From: CAYLLT01 sp964591605
GTDB lineage: Bacteria; Planctomycetota; Phycisphaerae; UBA1845; PWPN01
Direction: 5' to 3'
Length of the DNA: 17,573 bases
NCBI GenBank assembly: GCA_964591605.1
Contig: CAZQEN010000146.1
Span: 1-17,573, forward strand
This document shows, one piece after another, positions 7,513 through 14,304 of the stretch (positions are counted from its first letter, which is position 1; each line of letters opens with the position of its first letter). Below the pieces are notes generated by a model. That model made no database searches, had not been told where the DNA came from, and saw nothing but the letters and a program-made list of their open reading frames with translations. Position numbers and translations under genes: made by a program.

Positions 7513-8637
7513 TTACTGTCGGCCGCCGCGATCGGTGAGTCCGCGGATGTAAGCCGCCTCGTCGGCACGATAGGGCGTCCCGTCGGGACGAAAGATGTCG
7601 TGAAACCACACCGGCGGCTCGGCCGTGTACGGGCGGGTCCAGGAATCCCAGGGATAGATCGTCTGCGATTTGCCCGAAACGAATCCCCAGTTGTACGCGC
7701 CGATCCGCTGCTCCTTGAAGTATCCCAGAACGGGGTCGAAGGTGCTGCCCATCGGACGGGCCATGTATTCGGTGCAGAGGATCGGCCGCTGGTACCGCCG
7801 GAGGCTCGCGACGCACTTGCGGACCGTGTCGAGCCTGGCGTAGCTGTGGAACGAGATCACGTCCGACTGCTCGAGCTGCACCCGCTCCATGGGCGAAAGC
7901 TTTGCAGGGTCGGACCAGGTGCCGATCCACACTCCGGACGTCAGCGGCTGCGACGGATTCACCTCGCGCGCCCACGCGAACGCCTTCTTCATCAGCACCA
8001 GCGCCCGCTCCGGCTTGTCCGCAAGCTCCACGTCCTTGTACTGGGGAACCCGGTTGTCCGGCTCGTTGAACAGGTCCCACACGTGGACCCGCCTGTCGTC
8101 CTTGAACCGAGTCAGAACGCCTTTGAGATATGGTTCGAGCCCATCCAGCCGCCCAGGGTCCTTCAGGGCCTCCGCGCCGGGCGACTGGACCCAGCCGGAG
8201 TTGTGGATGTGCGGGCGCGGCTCGCGCTGACGGCCGAGTTTGGGATACGGATCCCACACCGCGTCGAACGGGACGAACATTACCCCGATACCGTGTCTTT
8301 CGCACACCTCCAGGAACTGGTCCATGCGCTTCAGAAATCCCTCCCGGTCCTGTTCCCAGAGCAGGTGGTGAAGGAACACGCGCACACTGTTGAAACCCAG
8401 GCCCTGCGCCCACCCCAGTTCCCGGTCGATCGTCTTCAGGTCGAACGTGTCGGCCTGCCACATCTCCAGTTGATTGATCGCGGTGCTGGGGATGAAGTTG
8501 CAGCCGACCAGCCACGGCGTCTCGCGCCCCCAGGACCGGGCCTTCTCTTCGGACCATCGACTGGTGGCAGGTTCTGCGACGGCGGCCTGTCCGACACTCA
8601 GGATCAACAGCACGGTGCAGCAGAGATGCTTTTTCAC
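7513..8637 (-). CDS. Secreted clan GH-A (GH5-like) glycoside hydrolase
   Basis: A GTG start at 8637 is preceded by GGGAG at 6 nt and gives 374 residues that begin with a proper signal peptide (KKH, a hydrophobic core, then cleavage after about Ala21, QAAVA-EP). A longer frame exists upstream but would bury this signal. The mature part reads as a TIM barrel of clan GH-A: the likely acid/base Glu192 is in WDLFNEPDN and the likely nucleophile Glu290 in ILCTEYMAR. FNSVRVFLH (about 82-90) is the usual early strand. Such enzymes cleave beta-linked glycans with retention of configuration; the exact substrate cannot be read from the sequence. Proteins of this type are often annotated as cellulase-family or beta-xylanase. 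The ABC permease follows after 9 bp. Confidence 0.88.
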   Translation of the reverse strand: MKKHLCCTVLLILSVGQAAVAEPATSRWSEEKARSWGRETPWLVGCNFIPSTAINQLEMWQADTFDLKTIDRELGWAQGLGFNSVRVFLHHLLWEQDREGFLKRMDQFLEVCERHGIGVMFVPFDAVWDPYPKLGRQREPRPHIHNSGWVQSPGAEALKDPGRLDGLEPYLKGVLTRFKDDRRVHVWDLFNEPDNRVPQYKDVELADKPERALVLMKKAFAWAREVNPSQPLTSGVWIGTWSDPAKLSPMERVQLEQSDVISFHSYARLDTVRKCVASLRRYQRPILCTEYMARPMGSTFDPVLGYFKEQRIGAYNWGFVSGKSQTIYPWDSWTRPYTAEPPVWFHDIFRPDGTPYRADEAAYIRGLTDRGGRQ

Positions 8638-8740
8638 GGCACACTCCCGGCAGAATGAGGCTTTGACGGCTCCCGATGGCTCGAGATTCCCGCCGCCCGC
8701 AATCCTACCGGACCCGGCCGTCATACGCAGCAGTGCTTCC

Positions 8741-8823
8741 CCGATACGAGTGCGTGTCGCTCAGGTGGCACGGGTTCCAATGGACGTCGGGTTTTCGTGT
8801 CCCGATGGGGTCGGTCGTATCGG
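8741..8823. repeat. Spaced 9-bp inverted repeat upstream of the glycoside hydrolase
   Basis: CCGATACGA (8741-8749) and TCGTATCGG (8815-8823) are exact complements 65 nt apart, in the 210 bp between the glycoside hydrolase start and the stop of the upstream gene. They could be a distal operator pair, a weak hairpin or chance. Confidence 0.3.
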
Positions 8824-8847
8824 CGAAGGCCCGCGCGGCGCTTCGAC

Positions 8848-9897
8848 CTATTCTTCTTCGGTGGTCGCCAGCCCCAGCGCTTCGATGAACGCCTCAGCGG
8901 TCGCGAACTGTCGCATATACCCCTGCATCTGCTCGATCGCCCGGCTGAAATCGATTGCGTCCTGCCCGCGCTGGCGCGACATGAGCTCCTCAAGCGAACG
9001 TTGCCCCTCGACAACGCCGGCCTCTTGCGGTTCGTCGGCCCCCTTGCTTTCGATCAGCACGACTCCCGCGTTGTGCAGCGTGTGTTCGATCACTTCGGGG
9101 AGCCGCGGACTCGGGACGACCTGGTTCGCAAAGCACCACCGGCGGACCCGCTCCAGCGCCCGATCCTGAACGGTCGCGATACCCTCGTCCACCAGCTCCT
9201 CATCGAAGTCGTCTGGGTCGGCGTTGTCTTCATCCTCCTCATCGAGTTCCCACTCGATATCTTCAGGCTCGTCGCTTGCGTTGAAGTCCATCCCCGACGG
9301 GCCCATCAGAAACTCCACGTCCCCGCGGTCCAGGAACTGTTCTAGCTTGGAGCCGACGAGTCGTCTACGAAGGTCATCGATGTCGCCCACGTACCGCAGC
9401 TTTCCGCCGACACCGAACTCAGACAGGTCCGCCGTCCGCCAGTCGCCGATGTCGCCCAGGACGCGCGTCCAGCGCTCCCATTTGTGCGGCAGGCGGAAAC
9501 CGTTCTGGTGCGAAAACCGCACCGCGCCGGCGACCAGCCGCCGCGCCAGGTCGACGCTCACACGCTCCAGATCCATGTTCCGCGACAGGTGATCGATGAC
9601 GTTCTCCCGAAACTCGGATGCGGTCATGTCCTGGCGGCCGTAGGCGTCCTTGAGCCCGATGCACCAGGGGTCGATCAGAAACCCGCCCATGCTGTGTCCA
9701 CCGTCGGCCCGCCGCCGAAGCACGTGCATGCTGATCATGCCGGCTTCGCGCCAGTCGCGGTTGACGTAGCAGGCCACGACCTCGCCCCCCTGGGAGACCC
9801 GGCTGAACGGGCTGCCGCTCTGGGCCCGCTGCATCTGGATCCGCTTCTTCTGGCGTCTGAGCTTCTGACGGTGACGTTTACGGGCATCTGTGGACAT
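8848..9897 (-). CDS. Uncharacterised protein with basic N-terminus and acidic middle
   Basis: This 349-residue protein is not one I can name. It has a strongly basic start (residues 5-25, mostly Arg, Lys and Gln). A conserved-looking core follows (about 38-90) with CYVNRDWREAGMISMHVLRR and GGFLIDPWCIGLKDAYG, resembling hypothetical proteins found in several bacterial phyla. There is a dense Glu/Asp stretch (about 208-238) and a helical C-terminus. It has no signal peptide or membrane helix, so it is probably cytoplasmic. The start at 9897 is supported by GGAGG 7 nt upstream. The basic head could bind nucleic acid, but nothing proves this. It is divergent from the GntP gene, with 207 bp between the start codons, and is followed on the same strand by the glycoside hydrolase after 210 bp. 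Confidence 0.8.
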   Translation of the reverse strand: MSTDARKRHRQKLRRQKKRIQMQRAQSGSPFSRVSQGGEVVACYVNRDWREAGMISMHVLRRRADGGHSMGGFLIDPWCIGLKDAYGRQDMTASEFRENVIDHLSRNMDLERVSVDLARRLVAGAVRFSHQNGFRLPHKWERWTRVLGDIGDWRTADLSEFGVGGKLRYVGDIDDLRRRLVGSKLEQFLDRGDVEFLMGPSGMDFNASDEPEDIEWELDEEDEDNADPDDFDEELVDEGIATVQDRALERVRRWCFANQVVPSPRLPEVIEHTLHNAGVVLIESKGADEPQEAGVVEGQRSLEELMSRQRGQDAIDFSRAIEQMQGYMRQFATAEAFIEALGLATTEEE

Positions 9898-10104
9898 GGG
9901 ACATCCTCCGTGACGGTGGAAGTGAGCAGCGGGTCGACTCCCCGCCGGTTTCTTTCACATGTACCACCCGCGGCCGCCGGAATCAATCAGATTCTCGCGC
10001 CCTTTCCGCCCGATTCGATCCGTCTGCACCGGCACGCGTGTCTCCCTGAGCGGCCGCCTCCCCATCGCTCCTCTCGACTGACTGCCCTGACCGGTGGGGG
10101 GATC

Positions 10105-11490
10105 GTGCCCTTCGTTCCCGGCTGCGTTAAGCTCTCCCGCACGGTGCCCCCCATCAGCCCTGTCTCCGTGCTCGTCGTGGCCTGCCTGGGCGTGGGCCTC
10201 GTGGTGCTGCTCATCACGTGGCTCCGCATGCCGGCCTTCATTGCCCTGACGGCGGCCTCGCTGCTGGTGGGGGTGGGCGCCCGCATGCCGGCCACCCAGA
10301 TTGCCGGCGCGTTTCAGCAGGGCGTCGGCAATACGCTCGGCTTCGTCGCCATGGTCATTGGCCTGGGCACTGTGATTGGAAAGCTCCTGGCCGAATCGGG
10401 CGGCGCCCTGGTGGTCTCGCGGGCTTTGGTCCGCGGACTGGGCGAGCGGCGCCTCGACTGGGCCATGATGCTCTCGGGCTTCATCATTGGCCTGCCGGTG
10501 TTCTTCCAAGTGGGTCTGGTGCTGCTGGCGCCGGTGATGTTCACGCTCGCCCGCCAGACGGGCACACCCCTGCTGCGGCTGGGCATTCCGTTGGTGGCGG
10601 GGCTGTCGGCGGCGCACGGGTTGGTCCCGCCGCATCCCGGGCCGCTGGCCGCCATCGAACGGCTGGGGGCGGATCCGGGTCGCACGCTATTGCTCTCGCT
10701 GATTCTCGGCTTTCCGCTGGCGGTCTTGGCGGGACCGGTCTTCGGCCGTGTCATCAGCCGGCGCATCCACGTCGAGCCGGGGGCGATGGCCGAGCAATTG
10801 AGCACGACGCACGAAGGCGTGCGGGCGCCGTCGCTGGCCGTCACGCTGACAACGATTCTGCTGCCGGTGGTGCTCATGCTGCTGGCGTCGCTGGCGACCG
10901 CGACGCTGCCGGACAGGGCCATCCGAAGCGCGATGACCTTTGCGGGCAGCCCGCTGGCGGCCATGCTGCTGACAACCCTGCTGGCGCTCTACACGTTCGG
11001 ATACGCGTGCGGGTTCGACCGGGGCCGGCTGCTGCGTTTCGCCGAGGAATCGCTGCCGCCGATTGCCACGGTGCTGCTCGTCGTCGGGGCGGGCGGGGGC
11101 TTTGGGCGCGTGCTCGACGAGGCGGGGGCCGACACCGCGATCGCGCAGGTCATGTCCGGCATGCGGCTCTCGCCGCTCGTGCTCGCGTGGGTCATCGCTG
11201 CCCTGCTACGCCTGGCGGTGGGGTCGGCGACGGTAGCGGTCGTGACCGCCGCCAGCATCATGGCCCCGCTCGCCGACGCGATGCCCGGCGTGGATCGCGA
11301 CCTGCTCGTCATGGCCGTCGGTGCGGGCTCCCTCATCGCTTCGCACGTCAACGACGGGGGCTTCTGGCTGGTCAAAGAGTACCTCAACATGAACATCGCC
11401 CAGACGGTCGCGACCTGGACCGCGCTGGAGACGATCATCTCCATCGGCGGGTTGATCGGCGTTGTGCTGCTCAGTTTCGTCGTGGGCTGA
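10105..11490 (+). CDS. GntP-family gluconate:H+ symporter
   Basis: This is a membrane protein of about 461 residues with some 12-14 hydrophobic helices. Marks of the gluconate transporter family are MVIGLGTVIGKLLAESGGA, the GLPVFFQVGLVLLAP block, AAHGLVPPHPGPLA, VGSATVAVVTAASIMAP and SHVNDGGFWLVKEY near the C-terminus. Members import gluconate or other sugar acids with protons; the substrate here is not determined. The start is uncertain because the frame is open far upstream. GTG at 10105 follows GGTGGGGGG, and a second GTG at 10144 gives 448 residues, closer to the usual 440-450. It is the only clear plus-strand gene in the first 13 kb and has no gluconate kinase or dehydratase beside it. 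Its stop is 12 bp from the stop of the convergent SUKH-like gene. Confidence 0.9.
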   Translation: MPFVPGCVKLSRTVPPISPVSVLVVACLGVGLVVLLITWLRMPAFIALTAASLLVGVGARMPATQIAGAFQQGVGNTLGFVAMVIGLGTVIGKLLAESGGALVVSRALVRGLGERRLDWAMMLSGFIIGLPVFFQVGLVLLAPVMFTLARQTGTPLLRLGIPLVAGLSAAHGLVPPHPGPLAAIERLGADPGRTLLLSLILGFPLAVLAGPVFGRVISRRIHVEPGAMAEQLSTTHEGVRAPSLAVTLTTILLPVVLMLLASLATATLPDRAIRSAMTFAGSPLAAMLLTTLLALYTFGYACGFDRGRLLRFAEESLPPIATVLLVVGAGGGFGRVLDEAGADTAIAQVMSGMRLSPLVLAWVIAALLRLAVGSATVAVVTAASIMAPLADAMPGVDRDLLVMAVGAGSLIASHVNDGGFWLVKEYLNMNIAQTVATWTALETIISIGGLIGVVLLSFVVG

Positions 11491-11500
11491 ACCCGTTCAG
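11487..11500. terminator. Short hairpin between two convergent stop codons
   Basis: CTGAAC-CC-GTTCAG spans the stop of the GntP gene and the 12 bp before the stop of the SUKH-like gene. The stem is only 6 bp and has no T-run, so at best it is a weak two-way terminator. Confidence 0.2.
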
Positions 11501-11502
11501 TG

Positions 11503-12198
11503 TCATATCGAGACGTGTTCCCATCGCGCATCCATGAGCGGCTTCAGAAACTGGAGCGGTGGCGCGGTCTTCGCACCGATCCATACCGAATAGTGCATCT
11601 TTCCATCGATTTCGCCGTTTTCGGCGGCGAGCATGAAGGCGCCATTCCGCGCGTAGAAACAGGTGTTAGCCCATTTCCACCGCTTGAGGGCAATCGGCGG
11701 GAGGGTTTGCGCGATTTCAATTACACCTTCCTCGGCGAGCCATGCCGCGGAAGCAGAATAGCGAGAATGACAAAGAACAGCCTCAAAAAGGAAGGCCAGA
11801 ATCAGGTGTTCCGACAGCGTGACATCCTCCTGCTCCCATGTGGGGGTACCGCTCTCCCGCATGAAAACCGGCGGGTCCTCGCCCTTCGGCTCTGTGGCCC
11901 ATTCGTAGACCCACTGGTTCTCACCATAAAAGAGAAGAAAGCCGTCCTTCATCTCCGTGCGGGTGGGCGCAAGCAGGAGATTCTGTCGAAAGAGCGTCTT
12001 GGTGTGGTGGCCGGCCCACTGCCACCACCACCGCAGCGGCTTGGGGAGATGACGACAGGACTCAATCGGCCACCCGTCTTCGGGCCGCATCGGCCCGTGC
12101 CAATACTCCACAAGCTCGCGTAACACGGACAGGCGTTCCTCCACTGTCGTGGGAGACCGGAGGCGATCCAGAGCGGCATCAATGGTGCTCGAATCCAT
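11503..12198 (-). CDS. SUKH (SMI1/KNR4)-like protein, possible immunity-type
   Basis: With the ATG at 12198 this is a 231-residue soluble protein. A TTG 99 bp further up in the same frame is a less likely start. The middle has LPKPLRWWWQWAGHH, then FLLFYGENQWVYEWATEP and a PVFMR segment, then LSEHLILAFLFEAVL. This order (a first helix with LP..L..FY..., an aromatic ...ENQ.V..W strand, a D/E-rich DDPPV turn and a late amphipathic helix) resembles SUKH-superfamily proteins. Many of these are immunity proteins against toxins, but others have unknown roles. No cognate toxin is visible next to it. It lies downstream of the MetE-like gene fragment and convergent to the GntP gene. Base composition here looks less GC-rich than in the flanking transport genes. 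The gene is real; the family is tentative. Confidence 0.65.
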   Translation of the reverse strand: MDSSTIDAALDRLRSPTTVEERLSVLRELVEYWHGPMRPEDGWPIESCRHLPKPLRWWWQWAGHHTKTLFRQNLLLAPTRTEMKDGFLLFYGENQWVYEWATEPKGEDPPVFMRESGTPTWEQEDVTLSEHLILAFLFEAVLCHSRYSASAAWLAEEGVIEIAQTLPPIALKRWKWANTCFYARNGAFMLAAENGEIDGKMHYSVWIGAKTAPPLQFLKPLMDARWEHVSI

Positions 12199-12312
12199 CC
12201 TGCAAATCCGAGAAGCCTGTTTCGCCCTTTTCCTGTGCACCCAAAGAAACGCCGGTGCCCGCCCGCAGAGCAGGTATCGTATCGCCACCTTCGCCAAAAT
12301 GCCTGTCGCACG

Positions 12313-12936
12313 TCACCGCTTCGCCGTTTTGGGCACGATGTCGATCTGCAGCGCCGGGTCGGCGGCGGGGACGTAGGTGGTCTCGAAGCCCAGCTCCTTG
12401 CGGACGATGTTGCAGCCCTGGGCGATCGAGCTGGCCTTGTAGAAGGCGATCTCGCGGTTGCAGCCCTGGCGGCCGAAGCCGCAGTCGCTGCTCACGATGA
12501 GCTGCTCGGGGGCGATGTACTGGAGGGCCTTGCGGATTTCGGCCGCCACGTCGTTCGGCCGGTCCGCCTGCAGCGTGCGATGGCTCACCGCGCCGATGCA
12601 GATCTTCTTGGGCAGCTTGCCCTTCATCGAGCCGAACAGCTCGATGTCCTTGAAGTTGCGGTCCTTGGTCTCGATCGTCCACACGTCGCCCTTCATCTCG
12701 TTCAGATAGAGCTCGAACGAGGCAGCGTAGCTCGTGTCCTCCATGACCCGCTGCATGTTCGGGTTGCCCCAGCAGGTGTGGATCCAGATCTCCACGTCAT
12801 CCAGGCCCTGCACCTCGCGGTTGTAGCACTCGATCATGAACTTCACCTTGTCACTCCTGGCGCCGAAGGTGTTGGCCATGAAGTGCGTGCACGGCTCCTC
12901 GACCTGGATGCACTTGCAGCCCCGTTTACTGGCTCC
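12313..12936 (-). pseudogene. 3' fragment of a MetE-like gene (truncated second copy)
   Basis: This stretch encodes the C-terminal half (about residues 199-401) of the same protein as the intact gene at 14305-15510, including the Zn ligands, but has no N-terminal half. From the first internal ATG (12879) the proteins differ at one residue (Lys for Arg, second from the end). The nucleotides are identical over 12332-12873 and diverge on both sides: 4 mismatches in 18 at the 3' end, and 9 in about 47 at the truncated end, where GCKCIQVEEPCTHF replaces GCKCIQIEEPTLHF. The open frame continues in register up to the PIN gene's stop codon. Half a TIM barrel is unlikely to fold alone, so it is probably a remnant. 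Confidence 0.85.
12332..12873 (-). repeat. 542-bp exact direct repeat, copy 1
   Basis: Every base matches 14324-14865 at an offset of 1992. The first mismatches on each side are 12331/14323 and 12874/14866. Weaker homology (about 80%) continues to 12314 on one side and about 12920 on the other. Confidence 0.95.
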
Positions 12937-13455
12937 TCACTGGGAGGGTTCCTGCTCGATTCTGGCGATGACGTTCGCCAGCAGTCTGGCGGAGATGTGC
13001 AGAGTGGAGCGGTTGGGAATCTCACGCAGCAGCGAGAGCACCTGGTCGCGAGGTCGGCTGCCCATGCGAGCTGCGCGGACCAGTACGCCGATTGTGCCAT
13101 GCACCCGAAACCCGAGTGACTCCGCCGCCAACCGGGCTGCGGCATCGTCGCACAGGAAGATGTGGTCCGGGCGGCCCTCCATCACAATCAATGCCTCGAT
13201 CTCGCCCGCGTGAAGACCCAGCGAACGGGCCAACGCCAGTGAACGAGGGCCAGCCGCCAGGGGCACATCTACGATGGATGCGCCTGGAACGTCAGGCAGT
13301 GTCAGACTGGGTCGGTGCCGCAGGACCTCGCTCCAGACCTGGCGCGGAATGACGACTTCTGCGAAATCTCCGAGCAGGTCCAGGCAGCCGAGTTCGTCGA
13401 GGTGAATGATGGGGCCGGCGTCGCTGACCATCGATGGCGGGTCAGTCCTGGCCAT
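12937..13455 (-). CDS. PIN-domain toxin (DUF3368-like) of an RHH-PIN pair
   Basis: This 172-residue protein reads as a PIN-domain nuclease of the DUF3368 kind: VSDAGPIIHL near the N-terminus (Asp12), VVIPRQVWSEVL (Glu43), LHAGEIEALI (Glu85, Glu87) and DHIFLCDDAAARLAAE (Asp103, Asp104). These are the acidic residues that hold the metal in PIN enzymes, which as toxins cut RNA and stop growth. The chosen ATG (13455) overlaps the stop region of the antitoxin gene by 14 bp, the usual coupling for such pairs; a slightly longer frame exists. The stop codon is followed without a gap by the in-frame MetE-like fragment, so this marks one edge of the inserted block. Toxicity is inferred from family and neighbour. 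Confidence 0.85.
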   Translation of the reverse strand: MARTDPPSMVSDAGPIIHLDELGCLDLLGDFAEVVIPRQVWSEVLRHRPSLTLPDVPGASIVDVPLAAGPRSLALARSLGLHAGEIEALIVMEGRPDHIFLCDDAAARLAAESLGFRVHGTIGVLVRAARMGSRPRDQVLSLLREIPNRSTLHISARLLANVIARIEQEPSQ

Positions 13456-13636
13456 GCAGGCCCCACTCGACATCGGCAAGCACCTGCGACTCGATCAGCT
13501 CAGGCCGGTGGGAGTCCAGGAAGCGCCGCAGCGCCTCGATGATCGCCTGCTCCTGATCGGGCACCCACCCGTCGCGGACAAGCTGCTCCAGCCGCTCGGC
13601 TAAAGCATCAGGACACTGGATGCTGAGTGTTTTCAT
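13442..13636 (-). CDS. Ribbon-helix-helix antitoxin
   Basis: This 64-residue protein begins MKTLSIQCPDALAERLEQLV, a short beta strand followed by a helix, then VPDQEQAIIEALRRFLDSH as second helix. That is the ribbon-helix-helix fold of CopG/ParD-type DNA binders. The C-terminal tail (PELIESQVLADVEWGL) would hold the toxin. Such proteins neutralise the partner PIN toxin and repress their own operon. Two further ATGs in frame lie 6 and 12 bp upstream (13642 and 13648), but both fall within or beside the predicted -10 region, and the best promoter predicts transcription beginning at about 13636. It overlaps the toxin start by 14 bp. Confidence 0.82.
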   Translation of the reverse strand: MKTLSIQCPDALAERLEQLVRDGWVPDQEQAIIEALRRFLDSHRPELIESQVLADVEWGLHGQD

Positions 13637-13643
13637 TCTCATT

Positions 13644-13672
13644 ATCATAAGCCCGCTTCAGGTCGAGTCCAA
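13644..13672 (-). promoter_or_regulatory. Predicted sigma-70-like promoter of the antitoxin-toxin genes, probably leaderless
   Basis: On the minus strand, TTGGAC (13672-13667) and TATGAT (13649-13644) are spaced by 17 bp, close to the bacterial consensus. Seven bases past the -10 box lies the ATG at 13636, so transcription would begin at or next to the start codon. No ribosome binding site is visible for any of the three possible ATGs, which agrees with a leaderless message. Confidence 0.45.
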
Positions 13673-13688
13673 GACCAATGCGTCCACT

Positions 13689-13703
13689 GGGCTCTGAGAG
13701 CCC
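13689..13703. repeat. Small palindrome in the NADAR leader region
   Basis: GGGCTC-TGA-GAGCCC is a perfect 6-bp-arm palindrome about 40 bp before the NADAR start and 17 bp upstream of the antitoxin -35 box. It could be an operator for the RHH protein or a leader hairpin; no second copy is evident nearby. Confidence 0.35.
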
Positions 13704-13743
13704 TTGGAAGAACAGGCAAGGCGAATCCGGTGGGCTTCTGAGC

Positions 13744-14187
13744 ATGATCAATCAATTCACAGGCGAAAACCGGTTCCTGTCCAACTTCTTCAAGTGCCCA
13801 ATCGCATTCGAGGGCGACACATATCCGACGCTCGAACACGCATTTCAGGCTGCGAAGACCTCCGATCCGGGAGAGCGTGCGCACATTCGTTCAAACGCGA
13901 ATCCGCTCGTCGCCAAACGTAAGGGCCGGCGGGTCTCATTGCGGTCGGATTGGGAAATGATCAAGCGTGGCGTCATGCTCGATCTCCTGAGGTTGAAGTT
14001 TGCTGATCCAGAGTTGAGCTGCCGCCTGCTGCAAACAGGCGACGAAGAGCTTGTGGAGGGTAATCGATGGCATGATTGCTACTGGGGCAGGTGCGAGTGC
14101 GCGAATTGCCGAGGAGAAGGCCAGAATGTCTTGGGCAAGTTGCTGATGCAAGTCCGCGGAGAGCTGCGTGAGCGTAGCGCTACCTGA
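13744..14187 (+). CDS. NADAR-family N-glycosidase / ADP-ribosyl hydrolase-like protein (YbiA-like)
   Basis: This 147-residue protein has the family marks in order: FTGENRFLSNFF (about 6-16), YPTLEHAFQAAK (27-38, with Glu31 and His32), GNRWHDCYWG (106-115) and GQNVLGKLLMQVR (126-138). A CECANC run (118-123) sits in the last loop and may bind metal. NADAR proteins cleave N-glycosidic bonds. Known members act on riboflavin-pathway intermediates, and others remove ADP-ribose from guanine in DNA and pair with DarT-like toxins. No DarT gene is present here. The ATG at 13744 is chosen because homology begins there; the frame is open 66 bp further up. The ribosome binding site is weak. It is divergent from the RHH-PIN genes and convergent with the intact MetE-like gene. 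Confidence 0.88.
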   Translation: MINQFTGENRFLSNFFKCPIAFEGDTYPTLEHAFQAAKTSDPGERAHIRSNANPLVAKRKGRRVSLRSDWEMIKRGVMLDLLRLKFADPELSCRLLQTGDEELVEGNRWHDCYWGRCECANCRGEGQNVLGKLLMQVRGELRERSAT

Positions 14188-14254
14188 CCCCCGGTGCGCT
14201 CTCTCCGGGTATGACTCAAACTTCGCGGGCCACGGAGGGGCGGCGCGCCACACG

Positions 14255-14303
14255 CACCGGCGAGACGCCGGTACCACACTCACGGCCAGGATGCCCGTGC
14301 CAC
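14255..14303. repeat. Two further copies of the compensating stem-loop family
   Basis: ACCGGCG-AGA-CGCCGGT (14256-14272), followed by ACCACAC, and CACGGCCA-GGA-TGCCCGTG (14281-14299), followed by CCAC, match the design of the units at 525-581: 7- or 8-bp arms, a 3-nt loop and a CCACAC tag. The second has one unpaired position. They lie between the convergent NADAR and MetE-like stop codons and end two bases before the MetE-like stop. The truncated MetE-like copy has no such element after its stop. Confidence 0.7.
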
Positions 14304-14304
14304 T

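Noticed and set aside
6548..8644. A 698-codon minus-strand frame across the permease and glycoside hydrolase genes
   Set aside because: It overlaps two well-supported genes in another frame and its translation shows no family motif.
8638..8724. Start of the glycoside hydrolase at 8724
   Set aside because: It would put 29 residues before a good signal peptide; the GTG at 8637 has a ribosome binding site at the right distance.
9484..10104. Upstream extension of the GntP frame to 9484
   Set aside because: It runs opposite the well-supported gene at 8848-9897 and encodes no membrane segment.
12313..12879. Functional 188-residue protein starting at the ATG at 12879
   Set aside because: It is an exact C-terminal part of a TIM-barrel enzyme with no suitable ribosome binding site, so a remnant is more likely.
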